Below, piece by piece: positions 56,017 to 64,000 of a DNA stretch of 64,000 nt. How positions within the stretch are numbered: position 1 is the stretch's first letter; the number at the start of each line of letters is the position of its first letter. A program made the translations under genes and the position numbers. The DNA comes from Streptomyces noursei ATCC 11455 (GTDB lineage: Bacteria > Actinomycetota > Actinomycetes > Streptomycetales > Streptomycetaceae), in NCBI RefSeq assembly GCF_001704275.1, contig NZ_CP011533.1, positions 1,798,001 through 1,862,000 on the forward strand, read 5' to 3'. The notes beneath the pieces are model-generated. The model made no database searches. It was not told the origin of the DNA and saw nothing but the letters and a program-made list of their open reading frames with translations.

Positions 56017-57264
56017 TCACGGGGTGCCGGTCACCAGCTTCAGGTCCCACTTGCGCAGCGGCCCGTCGATCGGCTGGAAGATGGTGATGGTGTCCCCGCC
56101 GACGTCGCAGGTCGCGGCGCCGCCGCCGGAGTGCACGCCCACCGCCCTCGGGGCGCCGGGCTGGCTGACGTAGGAACCGCCCGAATCCCCGGCCGCCGAG
56201 CAGGCGTTGGTGAAGGACAGACCGGAGATGACGGTGCTGCCGTAGTCGACGGTCTGGTCGGTGCGGGTGATCTCGCCGCAGTGCCAGCCGCTGGTCTGGC
56301 CGGAGTGGCAGATCGACATCCCGACGATGCCCTCCTGGGAGCCGGTGACGGTGACCGGGCTGCCGCCCTGCCCCCGCACCTCAGGGCTCACCTTCCAGCC
56401 CGGCTGATCCACCGTCACCAGGCCGAAGTCGCCCGCGTAGCCGTTGACGCTGCGCTTCCCGCCCCTGTTGGAGGTGCCGATGCGGCTGCCGTCCTTGCCG
56501 TACGCGGGCTGGTTGGCCTTCAGCGTGCAGTGACCGGCGGTCACGAAGCCCTGGAAGTGGTTGGGTCCGGTCACCGAGAAGCCGATGGAGCAGATGCCGT
56601 CGGTCCCCGGCATCCAGCGGTCGCCGCCGATGATCATGCCCTTCTCGCCCATGGCCGCGCCGTTCTGCTGACGCGGCGCCTGGTCGCTGCGCTCGACGGT
56701 GACCGGGACCCGCGAGCGGACGGCGATCTGCCGCGCGGTGCCCTCGAAGCCGGCGGTGCGGGTGGTGCGCGTCGCGCGGTCGACCCGCACCACCACCCCG
56801 TTGGCGCGCTCGTCGATGCCCCAGCCGGTGACGCCCGGGATGCCGCGGCCGGCCCGCTCGGCGATCTGCCGCACCACGCCCTGGAGCGTCGCCCGGCTGT
56901 GCCGGACACTCTTGGGCACCGCCCCGAGGGACCGCACCCGTTGGGCGTCGGCGGGTCCGGTCACGGCGACGACGAGCCGGCCGAGCGCCTTGTCGAACCA
57001 CATCCCGGCGGGCGGCGCGGCCAGCGCCCGGCGCACCGCGAGGGCGGTGTGCTGCGCCTCGGCCTCCTGCGCGAGCCGGGTCCGGGCCTGGGTCGGGGAC
57101 AGGCCGAGGTCCCGGCGCATCGCATCGAGCATGCTGCGCTGCGCGGGCTGCGGGCTCGGGTCGGACTGCGGCAGGGCCCGCGCCGGGCCGTTCGGGGTGA
57201 CGGCCGCCACCAGGGCGGTCGCGGCCGCGCCCCACAGGGCGGCCTTGGGAATGCGCCGTTGCAT
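56017..57264 (-). CDS. Secreted S1-family (streptogrisin-like) serine protease with propeptide
   Basis: A 415-residue preproenzyme. A signal peptide (about residues 1-31) is followed by a propeptide (about 35-205) of the alpha-lytic/streptogrisin type. The mature domain begins near residue 208 (GMIIGGDRW). The triad is His in FVTAGHC (about 243), Asp in YAGDFGLV (about 277) and Ser in AAGDSGGSYV (about 357). Cysteine pairs flank these residues as in streptogrisins. It is a single gene with no obvious inhibitor gene beside it. Confidence 0.92.
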   Translation of the reverse strand: MQRRIPKAALWGAAATALVAAVTPNGPARALPQSDPSPQPAQRSMLDAMRRDLGLSPTQARTRLAQEAEAQHTALAVRRALAAPPAGMWFDKALGRLVVAVTGPADAQRVRSLGAVPKSVRHSRATLQGVVRQIAERAGRGIPGVTGWGIDERANGVVVRVDRATRTTRTAGFEGTARQIAVRSRVPVTVERSDQAPRQQNGAAMGEKGMIIGGDRWMPGTDGICSIGFSVTGPNHFQGFVTAGHCTLKANQPAYGKDGSRIGTSNRGGKRSVNGYAGDFGLVTVDQPGWKVSPEVRGQGGSPVTVTGSQEGIVGMSICHSGQTSGWHCGEITRTDQTVDYGSTVISGLSFTNACSAAGDSGGSYVSQPGAPRAVGVHSGGGAATCDVGGDTITIFQPIDGPLRKWDLKLVTGTP

Positions 57265-57452
57265 CGGGGTCTCCTCGTGGTGTCGAGTACACGTCGGCCC
57301 GGACTTGGGCGGGTGCTGGGATCAGCCCCGGGCCCTGCCGCCACGCCCCGTCGTCCGCCGCGAGGGCGGGCGGGAGGGTGACGACAGTGCCGCAACGAGC
57401 CTCCTCGACGCCGTGCCGGCCGGCACGGGGAGAGCGACGGCATCATGGACCG

Positions 57453-57983
57453 ATGAGCTCCGCCGCCGGTCCCCAAGTCCCCAACGTCCGCGGCCCCGTT
57501 GCGTACGACGCGCTGCCCGGGGCGCTGCGCAACGTCGCCTACTCGGCCGCCCGCCATCCGGGAGCCGGGCCACCTGAATGCCCGTCACACCCGGCCGGAC
57601 CTGCGGCGGGTACGGCGCCGCCCCCGGACCTCGCCGGCGGCGCCAACTGCCAGCGCTACGCCTATGCCGTGCTGGCCCACTTCGGGCTGCGGGTGCCGCC
57701 GCTGCGCTCGGCCGAGCTGTGGGCGGACCGCGGGGCGACCCGCCGGGCCGCTCCGCCGGAGCCGCTGGACCTGGTGCTCTTCGACGCCGGTCCGCTCGCC
57801 GGGCGGCCGGAGGGATACGGTGCGCACGTCGGCGTCCACCTGGGACCGGATCGGGTGCTGCACCTGTGCCGGGAGGTGGGCCGGCCGGCGGTGTGGGGCT
57901 ACGCCGACTTCACGGCCCGGCCGCGGTACGCCCGCTTCCTGGGCGCGAAGCGGGTGGTGCCGGACGGCTTCCGGGAGGGGTAG
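57453..57983 (+). CDS. NlpC/P60-like cysteine peptidase family protein
   Basis: A 176-residue protein whose central part looks like a reduced NlpC/P60 fold: nucleophile region GGANCQRYAYAVLAHFGLRV (Cys at about residue 65), ALWADRG-like helix, LDLVLFDAG, and GAHVGVHLG with the catalytic His (about 128). The classical DCSG motif is replaced by NCQR, so it could be a divergent enzyme. There is no signal peptide, unusual for a wall hydrolase. It may act on a small amide or peptide inside the cell. Confidence 0.7.
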   Translation: MSSAAGPQVPNVRGPVAYDALPGALRNVAYSAARHPGAGPPECPSHPAGPAAGTAPPPDLAGGANCQRYAYAVLAHFGLRVPPLRSAELWADRGATRRAAPPEPLDLVLFDAGPLAGRPEGYGAHVGVHLGPDRVLHLCREVGRPAVWGYADFTARPRYARFLGAKRVVPDGFREG

Positions 57984-57990
57984 CGGACCG

Positions 57991-58007
57991 GACCGGCCGG
58001 ACCGGTC
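57991..58007. terminator. Short hairpin between convergent genes
   Basis: GACCGG and CCGGTC form a 6-base-pair stem with a 5-base loop, 8 bases after the NlpC-like gene and 14 before the end of the opposite gene. Confidence 0.45.
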
Positions 58008-58020
58008 GGAACGGGGCCGG

Positions 58021-59364
58021 TCAGAAGTCGCCGCCGCCGAAGCCGCCGTCGCCGCCCCCGAAGTCCCCGCCGCCGAAGCCTCCGCCGAAGTCGCCGGGGT
58101 CGAAGTCGGCGCCGGTGACCTCGCCGCCCTCCGCCCCCTGGTTGCCGCCGAGGTCGGCGCCGTAGGCGGGGCCGGTCATCATGAGGTGGCCGAGGGTGGT
58201 GCCGATGAGCAGGCCGGGGAGCAGCCCGCCGCCGAAGTAGCCGCCGGCCCAGGGGGCGTAGGCGGGGCCCGCGTCCCAGTACGGGCGGTCGCCCTGCGGG
58301 GTGCGGACCGTGCGGGCCAGCGGCTCCCGGCCGTCGTCCAGTCGGCTCTTGTCGGCGGCGCAGACCGGGACGGTGCGCTCGGCGCCACCGGGCGGGGCCC
58401 AGGTCGCGTCGGTGACCGAGGGACCGTGCCGGGGGTCGAAGAAGCAGGGCAGCCGGCGCTCGGGCAGCGGCCGGCCCTCGCGGCGCGCGGCGAGCGTGGC
58501 GAGCGCGAAGCGCCCCTCCTCCAGTTCCTTGGTCACCGCCCGGACGTCGCCGGGGTGCTCGGCCGAGGCCATCGCCGACTTGGCGTCCTCGTAGGTGTCC
58601 AGGGCGCGGGAGTAGTCGGCGCGCATCGCGTCGTCGGCGCCGGGCTCGGCGGGGTTGAAGTCCAGTCGGTCCAGTTCCTCGCCGAAGGCGGTGATGTCCT
58701 CGTCGACCACGATCCGCAGGTCTTCGAGGGCGGCGCGCTCCTCCTCGGCCCGCTTGCGGCGGTTGCGGCGGGCGATGGCGTACGCGCCGCCGCCTCCGAT
58801 GGCGATCAGCGCGCCGAGGCCGACCACGGTGCCGGTGTCGATCCCGCCGCCGGTGCCGCCCCAGGAGGCCGGGGCGTGGCCGTGGGCCTCGGTGGCCGCG
58901 GTGTCGACGAAGCTGTTGAGGCGCGCGGAGACGGTCGGGTACTGCGAGCGCTTGACGGCGCCGACGAGATTCTGGACCGCGGTGCGTGACATCACCCGGG
59001 GGTCGGCGCCGGCGTTGAAGCCGTCGCCGAACTCGACGGCGTAGACCCCGCTGATGCCGACCTTGGTCCGCAGGTCCCGGAGCAGGGTGGACGGCTGGTA
59101 GTCGGAGGTCCGGGGCAGGACGGCGACGAAGACCGGCCTGCCGGAGTCCTTGATCTTCTTGGCGAGGGCGTCCGCCTCAGTGGCCGAAAACTGACCTGAG
59201 GCGCGGGGGTCGACGTAGACCGGGCCCTTCCGCAGGGCGGCGGCCGCCTCGTCCAGCCCACCCGCGGCATGCGCGCCGGGCGCGGCCACGGTGACCATCG
59301 CGAGGAGGGCCGCCAGCAGCAGGAGCACCGGTCCGATCAGCACACGGCGGGTTGCGGTCTTCAT
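58021..59364 (-). CDS. Exported single-pass membrane protein with TPM-like domain and Gly-rich tail
   Basis: A 447-residue surface protein. The signal peptide ends near residue 34. Residues about 38-160 look like a TPM/Rv1476-type domain (KGPVYVDPRASGQF, VFVAVLPRTSDY). A Gly-rich linker and one membrane helix (about 176-198) follow. The cytosolic part is coiled-coil-like (EEERAALEDLRIVVDED), then has a segment with three cysteines, and ends in a (GGGDFGGGD)-type tail as in YgcG-like proteins. Function unknown. It diverges from the next gene. Confidence 0.75.
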   Translation of the reverse strand: MKTATRRVLIGPVLLLLAALLAMVTVAAPGAHAAGGLDEAAAALRKGPVYVDPRASGQFSATEADALAKKIKDSGRPVFVAVLPRTSDYQPSTLLRDLRTKVGISGVYAVEFGDGFNAGADPRVMSRTAVQNLVGAVKRSQYPTVSARLNSFVDTAATEAHGHAPASWGGTGGGIDTGTVVGLGALIAIGGGGAYAIARRNRRKRAEEERAALEDLRIVVDEDITAFGEELDRLDFNPAEPGADDAMRADYSRALDTYEDAKSAMASAEHPGDVRAVTKELEEGRFALATLAARREGRPLPERRLPCFFDPRHGPSVTDATWAPPGGAERTVPVCAADKSRLDDGREPLARTVRTPQGDRPYWDAGPAYAPWAGGYFGGGLLPGLLIGTTLGHLMMTGPAYGADLGGNQGAEGGEVTGADFDPGDFGGGFGGGDFGGGDGGFGGGDF

Positions 59365-59645
59365 GGCTCCGACGCTACCCGAACGGCACTTTCAGGACAC
59401 CCTCGCCAGTTTACGGATTTTTTACTTACCTCTGGGTTGCGGCGGGTAGTATCCCGCCTCGCCGCCGAGCTGTCGCGCCGGAGCTGTCCATGCAGGTGGT
59501 CGCCGGGCGCGGGCCTTTGATGATCAAGGTCGCCGGGGATGTTCCGGCTCGTCCCTCCCCGTCGAAGCCCGGGCGCGCCCCACGGCAGCGCCGGCGCAAG
59601 GACCCGAGGAACGACTCGTCCCCTCCCCGAGGAAAGGAGGACGCG

Positions 59646-60389
59646 ATGGGCAGGGTCGCCGAGGCGGCCAACTCCCTCGCCATCGCGGTCGCCGCCACCG
59701 CGGTCGGCTGCACGCTGGTCCTCGAACTGGCCCCCGCGCACCACGTGGGCTCCGCACGCCCCGTCTCCCCCAGCGTCTCCCCCGCGGTCGCCGCGCGCAC
59801 CGCCACCACCGGCCGCGCCGCCGTCACCCACCGCGGGCCGGACGTCCCCGAGGACCCCGCCGTCCCGGAGGGGCCGGTGGATCGCGACGGGCCGGTGGAT
59901 CGCGCCGGCCCGGACGATCCGGCGGGCCCGGAGGACCGTGCGGACCCGGGGGTTCCTGAGGACCCGCAGGCTCCGGATGACCAGCGGGCCCCGGACGCCG
60001 ACGCCGCGGCCGCCGCGCCGGGCCCGGCGCGGGCCCGCCCCGCCGACTCCCCGCCGGACGCGGCGCCGCCCGGCACCGGGCGGCCCCCGGCCGGGCGGAT
60101 CCAGGTCACCGCGCCCACCGACCAGGCGAGCCTGCGGGTCAACGGCAGCTTCCCAGTCGCCTGGACCAACACCACCGGCACCGAGGTGGACGTCTGGTTG
60201 AACGCCGCGGCCGGCCCCGGCCGGATACAGCGGCTGGCGCTGGTCTCCCCACGGGCCGGTGCCGGCCGGGCCGGCGAGGTCCTGGTGACCCTGCCCGAGG
60301 TGCCGCCCGGCCCGGCCTACGCCCTGGAGGTGACCGCCGGCAACGGCGCGGCGCACGCCTTCAGCCGACCGTTCGCCGTCACGAACTGA
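59646..60389 (+). CDS. Surface protein with collagen-like Pro/Asp/Gly region and Kre9/KNH-type Ig domain
   Basis: A 247-residue protein with an N-terminal hydrophobic anchor (LAIAVAATAVGCTLVLEL, about residues 10-27). A long low-complexity stretch (about 60-145) repeats motifs such as GPVDRDGPVDRAGPDDPAG. The C-terminal beta-sandwich (about 150-247; IQVTAPTDQASLRVNGSF, then PVAWTNTTGTEVDVWL) matches the Ser/Thr-rich GPI-anchor-type Kre9/KNH domain seen in other actinobacterial surface proteins. GGAGG lies 5 bases before the ATG. Confidence 0.7.
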   Translation: MGRVAEAANSLAIAVAATAVGCTLVLELAPAHHVGSARPVSPSVSPAVAARTATTGRAAVTHRGPDVPEDPAVPEGPVDRDGPVDRAGPDDPAGPEDRADPGVPEDPQAPDDQRAPDADAAAAAPGPARARPADSPPDAAPPGTGRPPAGRIQVTAPTDQASLRVNGSFPVAWTNTTGTEVDVWLNAAAGPGRIQRLALVSPRAGAGRAGEVLVTLPEVPPGPAYALEVTAGNGAAHAFSRPFAVTN

Positions 60390-60424
60390 CGGGACGACAG
60401 CAGGCGGGACTTCGCGGACTCGGC

Positions 60425-61570
60425 CTAGGGCGCGGCCAGGTCCACCAGGGTGGCCAGCGCGTCCCGGTGGCGCCCCGGCGTGCCGAGGGCGAGTTCGTCG
60501 GCCTTGGCGCGCTTGAGGTAGAGGTGCGCAGGGTGCTCCCAGGTCATCCCGATGCCGGCGTGCAGCTGGATGCACTCCTCGGCGGCGCGCACCGCCACCG
60601 GCGCGCAGTACGCCTGGGCCACCGCGACCGCCACCTGCGCGTCCGGGCCGTCGCCGGCCAGCGCGTCGGCGGCGTTGCGGGCCGCGGCCCGGGCCGAGGC
60701 GACGTCCAACCACAGCGCGGCCATCCGGTGCTTGAGCGCCTGGAACGAACCGATCGGGCGGCCGAACTGGGTGCGCTCACCGGCGTACCGCACGGTTTCG
60801 GTCAGGCACCACTCGGCGAGGCCGAGTTGCTCCGAGGCGAGCAGTCCGGCGCCGGTGCGCAGCGCGCGCTCGACGGCGGTACGGGCCCGCTCCCCGCGGG
60901 CCAGCGGGCGGCCGGGGGCGCCCTCGAAGACCACGTGGGCCAGCGGCCGGGTCAGGTCGAGCGGGGTGACCGGCTCGGTGCGCACGCCGTCCGCCGCGGC
61001 GTCCACCGCGTAGAGCGCCGGGCCGTCCGGGCCCTCGGCGGGGACGAGCAGCAGTCCGGCGCCGGCGGCGTCCGCGACCGAGGTGACCCGCCCGGTGAGC
61101 GCGCCGGCGGCGTCCGCCCGTACGGTGGCCGGGCCGGTCCCGCCGGGCGCGGTCGGCAGCGGGACGGCGAGCGCCCCGACGGTGCGGCCCTCGGCGAGGT
61201 CGGCCAGCGGGCCGGCGACCTCGGCCCGGCCGGTGTCGCAGCCCAGCAGCGCGGTGACCGCGAGCACCGCGCTGCTCAGATAGGGCACCGGCGCCACCGC
61301 GCGGCCCAGTTCCTCCAGGACGACGGCGGCCTCCCGGGGGCCCGCGCCCTGTCCGCCGAACTTCTCGGGGACCAGCAGACCGGCGGCGCCGATCTCGGCG
61401 GTCAGGGCCCGCCACAGCTCCGGGTCGTAGGGCCGGCCGGTCTCCAGGGCGGCGAGCACGGTGGCCGGATCGCAGCGGTCGGTGAGGAGGGCGCGTACGG
61501 CGGCGCGCAGGGCGTCCTCCTCCTCGGAGTAGAGGAGGTCGGGCTCGGCGGCGGGGGTCGTGGGGGTCAT
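60425..61570 (-). CDS. Acyl-CoA dehydrogenase family protein (second of two)
   Basis: A 381-residue FAD-dependent dehydrogenase. Landmarks are the N-terminal LYSEEEDALRAAVRALL, LVPEKFGGQGAGPREAAVV, VRYAGERTQFGRPIGSFQ (FAD/dimer region, about residue 268) and QLHAGIGMTWEHPAHLYLKR near the C-terminus. The position of the catalytic Glu common in FadE enzymes is not obvious, as in many paired actinobacterial dehydrogenases where one subunit is non-catalytic. Its start overlaps the preceding dehydrogenase stop (ATGA). Confidence 0.88.
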   Translation of the reverse strand: MTPTTPAAEPDLLYSEEEDALRAAVRALLTDRCDPATVLAALETGRPYDPELWRALTAEIGAAGLLVPEKFGGQGAGPREAAVVLEELGRAVAPVPYLSSAVLAVTALLGCDTGRAEVAGPLADLAEGRTVGALAVPLPTAPGGTGPATVRADAAGALTGRVTSVADAAGAGLLLVPAEGPDGPALYAVDAAADGVRTEPVTPLDLTRPLAHVVFEGAPGRPLARGERARTAVERALRTGAGLLASEQLGLAEWCLTETVRYAGERTQFGRPIGSFQALKHRMAALWLDVASARAAARNAADALAGDGPDAQVAVAVAQAYCAPVAVRAAEECIQLHAGIGMTWEHPAHLYLKRAKADELALGTPGRHRDALATLVDLAAP

Positions 61571-62751
61571 CGGGGGAGGTCCTTCCACGCGACGTCCTTG
61601 TCGGTGCGCGGCTCGGGCGGCAGGCCCAGGACGCGCTCGGCGACGATGTTGAGCAGCACTTCGGAGGTGCCTCCCTCGATGGAGTTCCCCTTGGCGCGCA
61701 GATAGCGGTAGCCGGCCTCGCGGCCGGTGAAGTCGACGCCCTCGGGGCGGCGCAACGTCCAGTCGTCGTAGGCGAGTCCGTCCTCGCCGAGGAACTCCAC
61801 CTCCCAGCCGCTGATCTGCTGGGCGAGCCGGGCGAAGGCCAGTTTCATGCCGCTGCCCTCGGGGCCGGGCTGGCCCTTGGTCAGTTGCTGGCGCAGCCGT
61901 TCACCGGTGAGGCGGGCGACCTCGGCCTCCACCCAGAACGTCAGCAGCCGCTGGTGCAGGTCGTGGGTGCGCAGCTCGGGGCGGTCGCGCCAGGCCGCCG
62001 CGGCCACGCCGATCATCCCGCCCTCACGCGCGCTGCGGGCGCCGCCGATGGCGACCCGTTCGTTCATCAGCGTGGTCCGGGCGACCTGCCAGCCGTCGCC
62101 GACGGCGCCGAGCCGATGGGCGTCGGGGATCTCGACGCCGCTGAGGAAGACCTCGTTGAACTCCGCCTCGCCGGTGATCTGGCGCAGCGGGCGCACGTCG
62201 ACGCCGGGGTCGGTCATGTCGCAGACGAAGTACGTCAGCCCCTGGTGCTTGGGCACGGCCGGGTCGGTGCGGGCGACCAGGATCGCCCAGCGCGCCAGAT
62301 GGGCGCTGGAGGTCCAGACCTTCTGCCCGTCCACCACCCAGTCGCCGTCCTCGTCCCGGACGGCGCGGGTGGCCAGCGCGGCCAGGTCGGAGCCGGCGCC
62401 GGGCTCGCTGAACAGCTGGCACCACACCTCCTCGCCGGTCCACAGGGGCCGCAGGAAGCGCTGCTTCTGCTCCTCGGTGCCGTAGCGCAGGAGGGTCGGC
62501 GCGGCCATTCCCAGGCCGATGCCGATCCGGCTGGGGGTGTTGTCCGGGGCGCCGGCGGCGGCGAGTTCGGCGTCCACGACGGCCTGGAGGGAGCGCGGGG
62601 CGTCCAGGCCGCCGAGCCCCTCGGGGAAGTGCACCCAGGCCAGTCCGGCGTCGAAGCGGGCGCGCAGGAAGTCCAGCCGGTCGGTGGTCTTCGGGGGGTG
62701 GGTGGCGAGCAGTTCGGCGGTGCGCCGGCGCAGGTCGGCGGCGTCGGTCAT
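61567..62751 (-). CDS. Acyl-CoA dehydrogenase family protein (first of two)
   Basis: A 394-residue dehydrogenase of the type seen in steroid and branched-acyl catabolism (FadE pairs). Landmarks are FSEPGAGSDLAALATRAVRD (about residue 126), VDGQKVWTSSAHLARWAIL, LMNERVAIGG, and the C-terminal AKGNSIEGGTSEVLLNIVAERVLG, whose GGTSE segment contacts FAD. Paired genes of this kind often make an alpha2beta2 enzyme. ATGA overlaps on both sides couple it to the quinone-oxidoreductase gene and to the second dehydrogenase. Confidence 0.9.
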   Translation of the reverse strand: MTDAADLRRRTAELLATHPPKTTDRLDFLRARFDAGLAWVHFPEGLGGLDAPRSLQAVVDAELAAAGAPDNTPSRIGIGLGMAAPTLLRYGTEEQKQRFLRPLWTGEEVWCQLFSEPGAGSDLAALATRAVRDEDGDWVVDGQKVWTSSAHLARWAILVARTDPAVPKHQGLTYFVCDMTDPGVDVRPLRQITGEAEFNEVFLSGVEIPDAHRLGAVGDGWQVARTTLMNERVAIGGARSAREGGMIGVAAAAWRDRPELRTHDLHQRLLTFWVEAEVARLTGERLRQQLTKGQPGPEGSGMKLAFARLAQQISGWEVEFLGEDGLAYDDWTLRRPEGVDFTGREAGYRYLRAKGNSIEGGTSEVLLNIVAERVLGLPPEPRTDKDVAWKDLPR

Positions 62752-63746
62752 CGGTTCTCCTCCGTTCCGGGAACCACCACGAGGCGGCCGACGGAGTCCC
62801 CGTCGGCGACCCGTTGGACGGCGTCGGCGGCCCCCGCCAAGGGGACCCGGTCGCCGATCAGGGGCTTGATCGCCCCCTGGGCGGCGAGCTTGGTCAGCTC
62901 CTCGTGGCAGGCGTCGACAGCGGCCGGGTCCTTGGTGTTGTACAGGCCCCAGTGCAGGCCCAGGATCGCGTAGTTCTTGACCAGGGCATGGTTGAGGGCC
63001 GGGGTGGGGATGGCGCCGCCGGCGAAGCCGACGACGAGGATCCGGCCCTCGAAGGCGATGCACTTGGTGGACTTGGCGTACGCGTCGCCGCCCACCGGGT
63101 CGTAGACCACGTCCGCGCCGCGTCCGCCGGTGGCCTCCTTCACCGCCGCGACGAGGTCGTCGGACCGCCGGTCGAGGACCAGGTCGCAGCCCAACTCGCG
63201 GGCGGTGCGGGCCTTTTCGGGGCCGCCCACGACGCCGATGACCCGGGCGCCGGCGGCCCGGCCGAGCTGGACCGCGGCGCTGCCGACGCCGCCGGCCGCG
63301 GCGTGCACCAGCAGCGTCTCGCCCGCCTGGAGCCGGGCCCGGCGGTGCAGTCCGAACCAGCCGGTCTGGTAGCCGATGTGCAGTGCGGCGGCCTCGGCGT
63401 CGTCCAGTGCCTCGGGGGCCGGCCGGACCGCCGCGGCGTCGGCGACGGCCAGCTCCGCGAAGCCGCCGCCGGGCAGTGCCGGCTGGGCCAGTACCCGCGC
63501 GCCGACCTCGCCGGTCGCGCCCTGGCCCACCGCCAGCACCTCGCCGCAGATCTCCACGCCGGGGGTGAACGGGAGCGGTGGCCGGACCTGGTACTGGCCC
63601 CGGCACAGCAGCGCGTCGGGGAAGTTGACGTTGGCGGCCCGCACCCGCAGCAGCAGCTGGCCGGGGCCGGGCTGCGGGTCCGGCACCTCCTCCAGCCGCA
63701 TCGCCGCTCGCGGCTCCCCGTTCGCGTGCACGCGCCATGCCTTCAC
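62748..63746 (-). CDS. NADPH:quinone oxidoreductase family/zinc-type dehydrogenase-like protein
   Basis: A 332-residue medium-chain reductase. The GroES-like N-terminal domain has NVNFPDALLCRGQYQ and PFTPGVEICGEVLAVG. The Rossmann domain has LVHAAAGGVGSAAVQLGRAAGA (AAGGVG NADPH motif, about residue 148). Zinc ligands are absent, as in quinone oxidoreductases. It leads the operon with two acyl-CoA dehydrogenases, suggesting a role in degrading an unusual acyl or enoyl compound. Confidence 0.9.
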   Translation of the reverse strand: MKAWRVHANGEPRAAMRLEEVPDPQPGPGQLLLRVRAANVNFPDALLCRGQYQVRPPLPFTPGVEICGEVLAVGQGATGEVGARVLAQPALPGGGFAELAVADAAAVRPAPEALDDAEAAALHIGYQTGWFGLHRRARLQAGETLLVHAAAGGVGSAAVQLGRAAGARVIGVVGGPEKARTARELGCDLVLDRRSDDLVAAVKEATGGRGADVVYDPVGGDAYAKSTKCIAFEGRILVVGFAGGAIPTPALNHALVKNYAILGLHWGLYNTKDPAAVDACHEELTKLAAQGAIKPLIGDRVPLAGAADAVQRVADGDSVGRLVVVPGTEENR

Positions 63747-63813
63747 GTGATGCCTCCACAGACCTGAAGTCGTACGGCCGGTGCGGGGCCGGACCCGGCC
63801 CTCGCCACCGGCA

Positions 63814-63829
63814 TACTAAGCGGTCGGTA
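63814..63829. promoter_or_regulatory. TetR-type operator candidate for the acyl-CoA dehydrogenase operon
   Basis: TACTAAGC and GGTCGGTA form an imperfect palindrome (five of eight positions pair). Sites of the form TAC(T/C)(A/G)A-CGGTCGGTA are familiar upstream of TetR-controlled acyl-CoA dehydrogenase genes. It lies 68 bases before the operon start and faces a divergent gene at the right edge. Confidence 0.45.
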
Positions 63830-63957
63830 ACATCCAGGGAACAGTTCCGGCCGGCCCCGTCGCGGGCGATCCGCCGGTCCCGGAGCGGGCCCCGATCGGC
63901 AGCCTGCCCCTGACAGGGACAGGCGACCCGGCCACCGCGTGACGCACACTGGCGGGC

Positions 63958-64000
63958 ATGGACGCTTCCGCCACCACCGGCCCCTCCGCACTGGGGGACT
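63958..64000 (+). CDS. Start of a divergent gene, cut by the window edge
   Basis: An ATG opens 14 codons (MDASATTGPSALGD) up to the edge. Too little is present for identification. From its divergent position next to a TetR-type operator candidate it could encode a regulator or another catabolic gene. Confidence 0.4.
   Translation, partial: MDASATTGPSALGD

Noticed and set aside
59422..59452. TTACTT and TAGTAT as a promoter for the collagen-like surface protein
   Set aside because: The spacing is 19 bases and the -35 match is poor; it would also leave a leader of nearly 200 bases.

Overview
The window is chromosomal DNA of a high-GC actinomycete, almost certainly a Streptomyces or close relative. 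The evidence is very high third-position GC, frequent GTG starts with GGAGG-type ribosome binding sites, many four-base ATGA/GTGA stop-start overlaps, and lineage-typical families: roadblock/GTPase conservon proteins, a DUF3516 helicase, DUF6397, a septum-formation protein, a lysX fusion and family 2B encapsulins. I count 47 protein genes, one of them cut by the left edge, plus the first few codons of another at the right edge. I saw no rRNA, tRNA, CRISPR array or insertion sequence.

Layout. 1-7 kb: a dicarboxylate symporter (cut), an L,D-transpeptidase-like lipoprotein, a two-gene ABC exporter whose subunits carry complementary broken ATP-site motifs, and a hydrolase-like membrane protein. 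7-18.6 kb: a DUF3516 helicase, tesB, DUF6397, an incomplete conservon (roadblock and GTPase genes around a flavin/F420-type oxidoreductase gene), an NCS1 permease with a methyltransferase, an MpaB-type oxygenase and small conserved proteins. 18.7-28 kb: an SNF2 helicase coupled to a SWIM zinc-finger protein, a YceI fusion, mmuM, and a polar amino-acid ABC importer.

28-36 kb is the most interesting part. An acetylxylan esterase and a xylulokinase precede two tandem family 2B encapsulin shell genes, each with an inserted cyclic-nucleotide-binding-like domain. This fits a xylulokinase-loaded protein nanocompartment. A Tat-exported amidase and a phosphodiester glycosidase follow.

37-50 kb: a repeat-rich intergenic stretch, a 64-residue membrane protein, an L,D-transpeptidase remnant that has lost its catalytic domain, lysX, and an uncharacterised carbohydrate cluster (2-hydroxyacid dehydrogenase, histidine phosphatase, two FGGY kinases, MFS transporter, divergent DeoR regulator). 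50-56 kb: a thioesterase and a five-gene nickel/peptide ABC operon behind a sequence resembling a Nur box. 56-64 kb: a streptogrisin-like protease, an NlpC/P60-like protein, two surface proteins, and an operon with two acyl-CoA dehydrogenases and a quinone-oxidoreductase-like enzyme behind a TetR-type operator candidate.

All functions are inferred from reading translations and motifs by eye; no database search was possible.
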